In this document: positions 16,744-24,022 of the stretch, piece after piece | How positions within the stretch are numbered: position 1 is the stretch's first letter | Layout of the letters: each line of letters begins with the position of its first letter | Source of the DNA: Hoeflea sp. | Lineage (GTDB): Bacteria > Pseudomonadota > Alphaproteobacteria > Rhizobiales > Rhizobiaceae | Length of the DNA stretch: 64,000 bases | Assembly: GCF_002733955.1 (NCBI RefSeq) | Contig: NZ_NVXQ01000024.1 | Span: forward strand, 1 to 64,000 | Direction: 5' to 3' | Notes under the pieces: generated by a model | The model's database searches: none | Seen by the model: only the letters and a program-made list of their open reading frames with translations | Told to the model about the DNA's origin: nothing | Program-made: the position numbers and the translations under genes

Positions 16744-17477
16744 AACAGGCGGGCTTTGACCTCACCGGCCCGATCGGGGCCAAGGCGACCTTGGGGCTGG
16801 TGGTGCTGCAGGCCGACGAGACGCTGGAGCAGGATTTCCGGCGGCTCTTTACCGACCGGGATGTGGCGATTTATGTCAGCCGGATTCCGTCCGGCGACGA
16901 GTTGTCCGCCAGCTCGATTGCGGCGATGGAGACGGAGCTGACGCGGGCTGCCGGGTTGCTGCCGCGGGCGGCGCGGTTTGATGCGGTCGGCTATGGCTGC
17001 ACCTCGGGCACCACCCTGATCGGGGCGGAGGCGGTGGCCCGCATGCTGCGGCAGGGTGTCGAGACGCCGATGGTGACGGACCCGCTGACCGCGGCACTGG
17101 CAGCGCTCAAGGCGCTCGGCGTCAAGCGGCTCGGCCTTGTCACGCCCTATGTCGAAAGCATCGCCGCCCCGGTGCGCGATGCCTTCCTCGCGGCGGGCTT
17201 CGAGGTGGGCGAGGTGCTGACCTTCGGCGAAGAGGTCGAGGCGCGGGTGGCGCGGATCGCACCGGCCTCGATCATGGCGGCGGCGCGGGACGCGGCCAGG
17301 GGGGCGGATGCGGTGTTCCTGTCCTGCACCAATCTTCGCACTCTGGATGTGATCGACGTGCTGGAGGCTGAGCTGGGAATCCCGGTGCTCAGCAGCAACC
17401 AGGTGCTGGCCTGGCACATGGCCGAGGCCACGGGCGCGCCGCTGGCCGGTGATGCGCCGGGACGGGTGCTTATCTAG
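16740..17477 (+). CDS. EutA-like maleate isomerase / Asp-Glu racemase family protein
   Basis: A 245-residue protein of the Asp/Glu racemase superfamily in the maleate cis-trans isomerase/arylmalonate decarboxylase branch. Two catalytic cysteines are in the right places: Cys87 (GYGCTSGTTL) and Cys196 (FLSCTNLRT), the pattern of EutA from ectoine-utilisation clusters. It overlaps the M24 gene by 4 bases (ATGA) and ends the operon. Neither a EutC-like cyclodeaminase nor a EutE/DoeB-like deacylase follows, so the pathway is not a complete standard ectoine route. Cytoplasmic. Confidence 0.75.
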   Translation: MKQAGFDLTGPIGAKATLGLVVLQADETLEQDFRRLFTDRDVAIYVSRIPSGDELSASSIAAMETELTRAAGLLPRAARFDAVGYGCTSGTTLIGAEAVARMLRQGVETPMVTDPLTAALAALKALGVKRLGLVTPYVESIAAPVRDAFLAAGFEVGEVLTFGEEVEARVARIAPASIMAAARDAARGADAVFLSCTNLRTLDVIDVLEAELGIPVLSSNQVLAWHMAEATGAPLAGDAPGRVLI

Positions 17478-17633
17478 GCTACCTAAAACGTTAACCTGCA
17501 TTATCGGCCCAGAGCCCACATCAAACTGGCCTTCTTTTGCTGCAGGACAACAGAGTGAATAGCCCACCTTGCTATTGGCAAGCAGCTTGCAGACCAGTTG
17601 CGACCAGAAGGAGAATACTTGGCACCCTAATCT

Positions 17634-18185
17634 CTAGGTCATCAATTGTGATTTAACGCCTGTAATAGCCTCTTGGCTCTGAGCAAAAAGGTCCAGATTT
17701 TTCACTGAGTGCAAGTTTTCAAGCACTTGTTCTGATTGTTCCAAAAATTCAATAATCCAATTATTTTCTTCCCTGAAATTTATGCCTGACACATTTGAGT
17801 AGATGTCAGCAAGTTTAATAGTTTGCACCACAAAACAAGCCGAACCCAATACATCAAGGTACTCGAGCCGGCGAATTGATTTTGGTTTTCTCTTATCTTC
17901 AGAAAGCAAGCCAACCCAATCTGCGACTTGGCGATTGGCTACGCGTAAGACGTCCTCATAGTCAGTCGCTGTGTCTTCGATACTATCGTGAAGTAAGGCC
18001 GTTGCAAGAATATCGAATCGGTTGTCTTCGCCTTGAAGACCGAATTGATTCCGTTCGAGTAATTGGCGGCATAACTCCTCGACCTCGATGAGATGATCAA
18101 AATACGGCTCTCCCCCCCTACGCGTTTGCCCCCGATGTATCTGGTGCACGTAGTTCCTCAACTCTATGAGAACAGCGTTATCCAA
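17634..18185 (-). CDS. RelA/SpoT-type HD domain hydrolase
   Basis: A 183-residue protein consisting of one HD domain. The metal and catalytic residues of the SpoT/MESH1 (p)ppGpp hydrolase family are visible: RRGGEPYFDH with His31, LLHDSIED with His65-Asp66 and Glu69-Asp70, and TIKLADIYSNVSG with Asp126 and Asn130. There is no synthetase domain. It should be a manganese-dependent phosphohydrolase of (p)ppGpp or a related nucleotide. It is the last gene of a three-gene operon; its start overlaps the previous gene by 8 bases. Codon use and base composition are much more AT-rich than in the neighbours, suggesting transfer. Confidence 0.8.
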   Translation of the reverse strand: MDNAVLIELRNYVHQIHRGQTRRGGEPYFDHLIEVEELCRQLLERNQFGLQGEDNRFDILATALLHDSIEDTATDYEDVLRVANRQVADWVGLLSEDKRKPKSIRRLEYLDVLGSACFVVQTIKLADIYSNVSGINFREENNWIIEFLEQSEQVLENLHSVKNLDLFAQSQEAITGVKSQLMT

Positions 18186-18918
18186 TGTGTCGCCTATACG
18201 TCTTTATAACTGCCATGACAGTCTCGTATGCTCCATCCACATTGCTTATCTCGAAGAAAAGCCTTTTAGGGGCCGCTACTTTGTTGAGGGCCAGACGGCC
18301 ATCTTGAGTTGTCCATTTGTAATTTGATACGAACAAGCGGTCATCGCCAATCACAACAGCTGCAAACGGCATTAGTTCAGAGACCTGCTCGACTGAGAGT
18401 AAACCAAGCTTATTTTCGTCAGAAAGCGCCCTCCATTCCCCGAGTCTTTCCGAGATCACCTGCACCCGATGCTCAAGTGATTTTTGTTCAGCGAAGTTCT
18501 CTAGAATGGTAGCCTCCTTCATAGTGAAGATGATGACCTCCAAGTCCTTCCAGGAGTTTTCTTCAAGTCGCAGCCTAATTGGATTCGCGAACCCGAGAGA
18601 GTAGCCAATCAATTCGATTTTAAGTTTATTATTGCGGTTCTTAAAGATTTCGTCGGCCAGCTGTTCATAAGAGAAGCTCTTTGGAGCTGAGCCAATCTTG
18701 GTGCTCACTAGGCAAGTCCCAAAAATGAACAATGTGAGCAAGATTTTGATCGCCACATCGACCCACCAAACTAGATTGGCAAATCTTTGTTGGGCATCGG
18801 TCCCATGAATCAAGCCGTCAATCGAACCTGATAGATCCAATTTGATCCAAGCTATGAGTGTGACTAAGGCAGCTATAACCCAAATAAATCGGCGAAATGT
18901 GATCATAATAATTTTCAT
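18178..18918 (-). CDS. two-TM protein with PLD/DUF5919-like cytoplasmic domain
   Basis: A 246-residue protein. Two transmembrane helices (about residues 9-25 and 50-72) are followed by a soluble alpha/beta domain on the cytoplasmic side. That domain (IELIGYSLGF, EVIIFTMKEA, a helical middle, AAVVIGDDRLFVSNYKW) resembles the catalytically dead phospholipase D-like or DUF5919-like sensor folds, but lacks an HxK motif. This is a structural impression, not a firm family call. It overlaps both neighbours (ATGA with the upstream gene, 8 bases with the HD gene), so all three are translated together. It could be the membrane effector or sensor of the system. Confidence 0.6.
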   Translation of the reverse strand: MKIIMITFRRFIWVIAALVTLIAWIKLDLSGSIDGLIHGTDAQQRFANLVWWVDVAIKILLTLFIFGTCLVSTKIGSAPKSFSYEQLADEIFKNRNNKLKIELIGYSLGFANPIRLRLEENSWKDLEVIIFTMKEATILENFAEQKSLEHRVQVISERLGEWRALSDENKLGLLSVEQVSELMPFAAVVIGDDRLFVSNYKWTTQDGRLALNKVAAPKRLFFEISNVDGAYETVMAVIKTYRRHIG

Positions 18919-19628
18919 ATTTTTGCCACAACCCTCGGAACATGTGGTTTAAAAATAGGGTGTGTGGTGAGTCTTAATGTTGAGAATCCATCAAAAATCC
19001 TGAATCCGCAATATCCTGGGTGGACAAAATCATAGGCTATTAAGAAATTCCCGAAAAGTTCTTTCCAGCCGGCTTCATTTACTAGAAAATCGCCATAATA
19101 GTGGAAGTGGCGTCCGCTGCTAAGCAGGTATCCAGGTTTATCCGGGTAAATACTGCGGATGAAATTCAAAATATCCTTAATCAAAACACCCTCGTTCGGA
19201 TGTAAGTTCATCATAGGGATGTGGAAGGAACCGTTTTTGACCAAAGACGTCATAGACATGACTCCGCCACTGAATGTGGCCTCACAGGTTGCCATCAAGC
19301 CATCTGTCCCAAGCTTTAACACTTGCTCGGTCAAGAGATTTATCGACTGCCTTTCAGCGGTCTTGAACTCAAGGCAGGCCTCCAGATTTTCCAACCTTTG
19401 CTTTGTGTTCGTAAAGCGCTGGCGCCAATTTGTGGACACCGGATGGCAAAGCATGTTTACTTCTTTGATCTCGTGGCGCTGGCAGATATGCGCAACAACC
19501 TGAGACGCGTCAGCACCTAAATCTAAAGCGCCTCCTTCAAAATACTTCATCGATGAACCTATAAGAAAATATCTCGGAAAAACAAACCGTAGAGCAGATC
19601 CGCGCTCTGAAAGAAACTGAATTGCCAA
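18915..19628 (-). CDS. primase (AEP)-like protein of unknown role
   Basis: Up to 237 residues. The C-terminal half resembles the archaeo-eukaryotic primase-like fold: SSGRHFHYYG near 170-179 matches the sxH motif, and a region with Asp200 followed by GFSTLRLTTHP resembles the end of that fold. The position of the first acidic motif reads MNLHP, so two-metal polymerase chemistry may be lost. The longest frame begins with TTG 19628 with no ribosome site; ATG 19550 has AGG 7 bases upstream and is a fair alternative. It is first in the three-gene operon. The family call is tentative; the gene itself is solid because of its overlaps. Confidence 0.5.
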   Translation of the reverse strand: MAIQFLSERGSALRFVFPRYFLIGSSMKYFEGGALDLGADASQVVAHICQRHEIKEVNMLCHPVSTNWRQRFTNTKQRLENLEACLEFKTAERQSINLLTEQVLKLGTDGLMATCEATFSGGVMSMTSLVKNGSFHIPMMNLHPNEGVLIKDILNFIRSIYPDKPGYLLSSGRHFHYYGDFLVNEAGWKELFGNFLIAYDFVHPGYCGFRIFDGFSTLRLTTHPIFKPHVPRVVAKI

Positions 19629-19899
19629 TTTTGATGCACAGAATAAAGCTTACTATTATGTTTACAACCAATCAGTCACGATTTGCGATGATCAGACCAC
19701 GATTTCGCTATGCAACTAAGGGCCGATTCCCGCCGGAAGGAATCAAATCATTATTTGTTCTCTAGGCCTGAAGCTGGCATTTGCGGAATCTTTCGATGCT
19801 GCAGCGCAAATGCTTCCGTGCGGACAATGGTGAGCCACATCAGATCGTGATGGGCACCACCGAGGCCCTTGAGCCCATTCTCGCCCAAAAACCCGTACC

Positions 19900-20445
19900 C
19901 TACCCCGCACTCTTCCATTCCACCGGCGTCACGTAAACGATGCTGTCCCCCGCACTCACCATCACTTCGCCGTCCTGGATGTTGACCTGGAGGCTCATGG
20001 CGCGGCTTGCCAGTTTTGCCAGTTCGCCCGTGTCTTTCTCGGAAAAATTTATCACCTGGAGATTGTCGAAACGGGTGGTGGTGGTCTTGATCTTGTCCCA
20101 CCACATCTCCGCGGTCCTGCCGCCGTAGGGGTAGAGGACCACCTTGCCTGATTTGCCGCAGGACTGGCGGATCATCTTTTCGCTGGGAAGGCCGAGCGCA
20201 ATCCAGACGTCGAGTTCGCCGCTGAGGCTTTTCTGCCAGATGTCGGGCTCGTCATCGGTTGACAGACCCTTTGTCATTTCCAGGTGCTCATGGGCATTGA
20301 GCGCAAAGGCGAGAATGCGCAGCATCAGCCGTTCATCGGTCTCCGAGGGGTGTTTGGCGACGGTCAGCTTGTGGGTGTCATAATAGTGCCGGTCCATGTC
20401 GGAGACGGAGAGTTCGACTTTGTAGATGGTGGCATTCTGCGCCAT
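19900..20445 (-). CDS. YaeQ family protein
   Basis: A 181-residue protein of the YaeQ family, which has a PD-(D/E)XK nuclease-like fold but no settled function. Family signs include ATIYKVELSVSDMDRHYYD at the N-terminus, ERLMLRILAFALNA, the central PDIWQKSLSGELDVWIALGLPS and the C-terminal VTPVEW. Normal family length. It stands alone, between the AT-rich operon and the palindromic repeat, and its base composition is like the chromosome average, so it may mark the edge of the inserted segment. Confidence 0.9.
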   Translation of the reverse strand: MAQNATIYKVELSVSDMDRHYYDTHKLTVAKHPSETDERLMLRILAFALNAHEHLEMTKGLSTDDEPDIWQKSLSGELDVWIALGLPSEKMIRQSCGKSGKVVLYPYGGRTAEMWWDKIKTTTTRFDNLQVINFSEKDTGELAKLASRAMSLQVNIQDGEVMVSAGDSIVYVTPVEWKSAG

Positions 20446-20470
20446 GAGATGTTCCAGACTTCAAGATGGG

Positions 20471-20815
20471 AGCGTCGTTCGGTCAACAAGACGCATGCTG
20501 CCGCTTACTGCGTCTGGTGTGATTGTGAAAGCAGATTAGAGCGTCGTTCGATTATTAAGACGCAGTCTGCCGCTTTGATTTTATGGGCTGAGACGAATTT
20601 TCGGCGAAGGGCATACCTGCTGGTACGTTCAAGACGAAAATTCGTCTCAGGACTTGAAAGCATGCGGCCCTACGGGTTGGCTGAAACGTGGTTGTCCGCT
20701 GCGTCGGACGGCTTGAGAGATGGGCCTGCATCGCTCTGCGCCGCCCTTCTTGCGGAACAACCACGTTTGAGCCAACAGACTGCATCTTATTAATCGAACG
20801 ACGCTCTAAAACGCC
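20471..20815. repeat. MITE-like element with nested inverted repeats
   Basis: The outer ends are about 32-base inverted repeats beginning TTAGAGCGTCGTTCGATTA, at about 20536-20570 and again inverted at about 20779-20811, with only a few mismatches. Inside are two more hairpins: CTGAGACGAATTTTCG with its perfect complement (20588-20650), and a 20-base pair of arms beginning GTTGGCTGAAACGTGG with one mismatch (about 20678-20775). A partial direct copy of the end, GAGCGTCGTTCG, lies just outside at 20472. It has no credible gene. The form fits a non-autonomous transposable or mosaic palindromic element. Confidence 0.65.
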
Positions 20816-20864
20816 AGGCTTAACGGCAGCGTGTCAGGCCAGACGCAAACCGGAGCTCCGCAGC

Positions 20865-22535
20865 TTAGGCCGAAGGCACCAGCGCGTCTGCCCTGGGGCG
20901 GATGGTCCGGGTCTGACGGCCGGATTTGCCGATGGTGTGACAGAGCAGGATCACCGGCAGCAGGCCGAAGCCGACGATCATCAGCGAGGGCAGGGCGGCT
21001 TGCTGCAGCCGTTCGTCAGAGGCCAGCCGGTAGGCCTGGACGGCAAGCGTGTCGAAATTGAACGGACGCATGATCAGGGTGGCCGGCAGCTCCTTCATCA
21101 CGTCGACAAAGACGATCAGCAGCGCGGTCAGCAGGCTGGGGCGCAGGAGCGGCAGGTGGATTTCGAACAGCATGCGGCCGGACGTGCGGCCAAGGGTGCG
21201 GGCGGCGGCGTCGATGTTGGGCTTGATCGCCGAGATGCCGGTGTCGAAGGCGCCAAGGGCGGCGGCGATGAAGCGGACCATGTAGGCCACCACCAGAAGC
21301 CCGATCGAGCCGGTGAAGAACAGGCCGGTGGAGACATCGAAATTGGCCCGCGCCCAGGCGTCGATCATGTTGTCCAGCGCTGCGAAAGGGACCAGCAGGC
21401 CGACCGCTATGACGCCGCCGGGGACGGCATAGCCGATGCCCGCGGCGGCTGCGGAAAAGCGTGCGGCGAGGCTCGGGGCGATGCGGGCGCAAAAGCCGAT
21501 GATGACGGCGCCGGCGACGGTGACGCCGGCAGTGATCGAGGCGAGGATCAGCGAGTTCTGGACATAGCCGAGATAGCGCGGCGAAAACGGTGACTTTCCG
21601 GCGGTGATCGCCATGTCGGCGAGGACTGCGAGCGGAATGGCAAAGCCGATGGCGACGGGCAGCGCGCAGGCGGCAAAGGCGCCGGCGGCGTGCCAGCCGC
21701 TCAAGTGATGCCGCTCCATGGTTTCCAGCCGCGAACCTGCGGGGAACCGCTTTGCCGCGCCGCGCTGGGCGCGTTCGAGCAGGGCGAAGGTCAACGCCAC
21801 CACCAGCAGGCAGAGTGCGAGCTGCGAGGCGGCCATGCGGTCGCCCATCGAGAACCAGGCCGAGTAGATGCCGGTGGCAAAGGTCTGCACGCCGAAATGC
21901 GCCACGGTGCCGAAATCGGCGATGGTCTCCATCAGCGCCAGGATGACGCCGCCGGCTATCGCCGGCCGCGCCATCGGCAGCGAGATGCGCCAGAACGAGG
22001 ACCAGGGCGTGTGGCCCAGCGTGCGGGCGGCGAAGTAGGCGGTCGGCGACTGCTTGAGGAAGGCTGCGCGGGCGAGCAGGTAGACATAGGGATAAAGCAC
22101 GAAGACCAGCATCGCCGCGGCGCCGCCGAGCGAGCGGACTTCGGGGAACCAGTAGTCCTGCGGCCCCCAGCCGGTGATGTTCCTGAGCGCCGTCTGCACG
22201 GCGCCTGGATGATCGAGCAGATCGGTATAGGCATAGGCCAGCACATAGGCCGGGAAGGCCAGCGGCAGCGCCAGCACGATCTCGAAGGTGCGGCGGAAGG
22301 GGAACGAGCAGGTGGTGACCAGCCAGGCGGTGGCTGTGCCGACCACCGCTGTGCCGACGCCGACCAAGAGCACCAGCTGCACCGTGGTCCAGGCATAGCG
22401 CGGCAAGACCGTCGCCATCAGGCTGTTCCAGGTGTCGAGCGTGCCCGAGACGGCGGCGAAGGCCACCGCGACGATGGGCGCGAGGCACAGCAGGGACACG
22501 ATCCAGGCAGCAATCTTGAGTGCGCGTTCGCCCAC
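20865..22535 (-). CDS. Fe(3+) ABC transporter permease (FbpB-like)
   Basis: A 556-residue inner-membrane protein with about twelve helices and two copies of the binding-protein-dependent transport module. Each module has the ATPase-contact loop: ARTLGHTPWSSFWRISLPMARPAI in the first half, ARTLGRTSGRMLFEIHLPLLRPSL (shown in parts) in the second. The fused double-permease form is normal for FbpB/ThiP-type iron importers. It starts with GTG 22535. It diverges from a Bfd-like ferredoxin. The substrate-binding protein for it is probably the one at 8184-9215. No ATPase gene is next to it. Confidence 0.88.
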   Translation of the reverse strand: MGERALKIAAWIVSLLCLAPIVAVAFAAVSGTLDTWNSLMATVLPRYAWTTVQLVLLVGVGTAVVGTATAWLVTTCSFPFRRTFEIVLALPLAFPAYVLAYAYTDLLDHPGAVQTALRNITGWGPQDYWFPEVRSLGGAAAMLVFVLYPYVYLLARAAFLKQSPTAYFAARTLGHTPWSSFWRISLPMARPAIAGGVILALMETIADFGTVAHFGVQTFATGIYSAWFSMGDRMAASQLALCLLVVALTFALLERAQRGAAKRFPAGSRLETMERHHLSGWHAAGAFAACALPVAIGFAIPLAVLADMAITAGKSPFSPRYLGYVQNSLILASITAGVTVAGAVIIGFCARIAPSLAARFSAAAAGIGYAVPGGVIAVGLLVPFAALDNMIDAWARANFDVSTGLFFTGSIGLLVVAYMVRFIAAALGAFDTGISAIKPNIDAAARTLGRTSGRMLFEIHLPLLRPSLLTALLIVFVDVMKELPATLIMRPFNFDTLAVQAYRLASDERLQQAALPSLMIVGFGLLPVILLCHTIGKSGRQTRTIRPRADALVPSA

Positions 22536-22614
22536 GGGCGGGTTTATCCTTTACGTCTGGCCAGCCCGTGCAAAAGCAAAACCGGCCATAATCCCTGAAG
22601 GGAACAATCTGGTG

Positions 22615-22642
22615 TTTGACAGAGGAAGGCCGCTCGGTCAAA
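22615..22642. promoter_or_regulatory. inverted repeat in divergent iron-gene promoter
   Basis: TTTGAC and GTCAAA are separated by 16 bases in the spacer between the iron permease and the Bfd-like gene. Each arm contains a TTGAC that could serve as a -35 element, one on each strand. No TGA-N9-TCA iron box is seen here. Confidence 0.3.
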
Positions 22643-22722
22643 GATTGTGGAGTAATTCATACAGGTTTTAGCGTCAACCGGCTGGCTGGGCCGGCGGATG
22701 CCCATCTGCACAGAGAACTTCC

Positions 22723-22935
22723 ATGATTGTCTGCCAGTGCAACCTTCTGTCGCAAGGCGAGATCGAGGCTGCCGTCGAAAAATTGCTCACTGATGACCCG
22801 TGGCAGCTGATCGTGCCGTCCAAGGTTTACCATTCGATGCGGATCCGCGGGCGCTGCTGCGGCTGCTTTCCCGATGTGGTGGAGATCATCGGGGCGGTCA
22901 GCGAACGGGTGAGAGCCGGCATACCCCAGGACTAG
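22723..22935 (+). CDS. bacterioferritin-associated ferredoxin-like (2Fe-2S) protein
   Basis: A 70-residue Bfd-like protein. Cluster-binding cysteines are Cys4 and Cys6 (MIVCQCN) and Cys45 and Cys48 (GRCCGCFP), with an extra Cys46. Bfd proteins pass electrons to bacterioferritin to free stored iron. Divergence from an iron permease supports a role in iron supply. No bacterioferritin gene is in the window. The start is the only ATG that gives the family N-terminus. Confidence 0.85.
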   Translation: MIVCQCNLLSQGEIEAAVEKLLTDDPWQLIVPSKVYHSMRIRGRCCGCFPDVVEIIGAVSERVRAGIPQD

Positions 22936-23044
22936 GCAGCGGCGCCCGCATTGACGCGCTCCCGGCCATTGCTTAAGTCAAGGGGACAGTTCGAACTCCG
23001 GCGCAGCTGAGACAGACGCGCCGCTATCAAAGGCAGATGACGTC

Positions 23045-23383
23045 ATGGATCTTCGCCCCGTCACCCCAACCTATTCCGTCGCCGGCCAGATTTCGGCCGA
23101 GGATCTCGCCGCCATCAAGGCTGCCGGATTCCAGTCCATCGTCTGTCATCGCCCGGACGGCGAAACCGCTGATCAGCCCAGCTTCGAAAGCATCAGGCAG
23201 GCGGCCGAAGCGCTTGGCATCGAAGCCCGCCACATTCCGGTCGGCCCGATGGGCGTGACCGCCGAGGCGGTGCGGGAGATGGTCGACGCGATCGAGGAAA
23301 TGCCGCAGCCGATGCTGGGCTATTGCCGCTCGGGCGCGCGCTCGACGGCGATCTACAAACATACCGAACACATGCGGAACTGA
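23045..23383 (+). CDS. TIGR01244/DUF442 phosphatase-like protein
   Basis: A 112-residue protein of the beta-lactamase-hydrolase-like (BLH) N-terminal family. It has the protein tyrosine phosphatase P-loop CRSGARST (Cys-X5-Arg) near its C-terminus and the family N-terminus YSVAGQISAEDLAAIKAAGF. In other bacteria this domain is fused to or found beside sulfide-handling enzymes (persulfide dioxygenase, sulfite exporter); here it stands alone. It could act as a phosphatase or sulfur transferase. Cytoplasmic. Confidence 0.85.
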   Translation: MDLRPVTPTYSVAGQISAEDLAAIKAAGFQSIVCHRPDGETADQPSFESIRQAAEALGIEARHIPVGPMGVTAEAVREMVDAIEEMPQPMLGYCRSGARSTAIYKHTEHMRN

Positions 23384-23530
23384 TCGCACAGCCGGATGGC
23401 CGGGGCTCCAGGTTTTTGCCTGAGTGCAGAACCCCGCGTCTTCCGGTCTGATCGCGCTTCAAGCGCTTGCCGCCTGCCAGAATACGGTCAAGCCGTTGCA
23501 ACGCCAGACTTCGCGAAAGGGGCGCGCGGA

Positions 23531-23947
23531 ATGATTGCCTACGTCACTGTGGGTGCCGATGACATGGCTCTGGCGAAACGGTTTTACTCCGCGTTTCTGC
23601 CAGCGCTTGGCTATGGGCTGAAAGAAGGGCCGGAGGGGCTGAGCTACGCAATGCCGGTTGAACCGGGCCAGTTTCCCATCCTGCCCGATTTCTACGTCAA
23701 GCCGACCTTCGATGGAAAGCCGGCCTCGGCCGGCAACGGCGCCATGGTGGCATTTGAGGCGCGCACTCAAAATGAGGTTCGCACCCTTCACGCCGCAGCC
23801 CTTGCCGCGGGCGGCCATGACGAGGGCCAACCCGGTTTCCGCGCTTCCTATGGGCCCAATTTCTATGTCGGCTATGTCCGAGATCCCCAAGGCAACAAGA
23901 TCGCGCTGTTCTCCAGTAATCCGAACGAACCCGGACGAGACGGATAG
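23531..23947 (+). CDS. VOC family protein (glyoxalase/dioxygenase fold)
   Basis: A 138-residue single-chain vicinal oxygen chelate protein: YVTVGADDMALAKRFYSAFLPALGY at the start, then FYVGYVRDPQGNKIALF at the end. The two halves form paired beta-alpha-beta units. Whether metal is bound is unclear because the usual first His is replaced (YVTVG). Start ATG 23531 matches the family N-terminus; a longer open frame upstream is not typical. Function beyond the fold is unknown. Confidence 0.82.
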   Translation: MIAYVTVGADDMALAKRFYSAFLPALGYGLKEGPEGLSYAMPVEPGQFPILPDFYVKPTFDGKPASAGNGAMVAFEARTQNEVRTLHAAALAAGGHDEGQPGFRASYGPNFYVGYVRDPQGNKIALFSSNPNEPGRDG

Positions 23948-24022
23948 GGCGGCTTGGCCTCGACCAATCCGCACTCAGTGATGCATATTGCGGGCAAATG
24001 ACGATCAGCAACTGGAATTGCC

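Noticed and set aside
19629-19899. Possible remnant coding sequence or attachment site between the primase-like gene and YaeQ.
   Set aside because: Frames are short and without family pattern; no repeat pair that could be attachment sites was found.
22536-22722. RirA or Irr box in the spacer between the iron permease and the Bfd-like gene.
   Set aside because: No TGA-N9-TCA and no TTAGAA-type ICE motif was found; only a TTTGAC/GTCAAA pair with a 16-base spacer.
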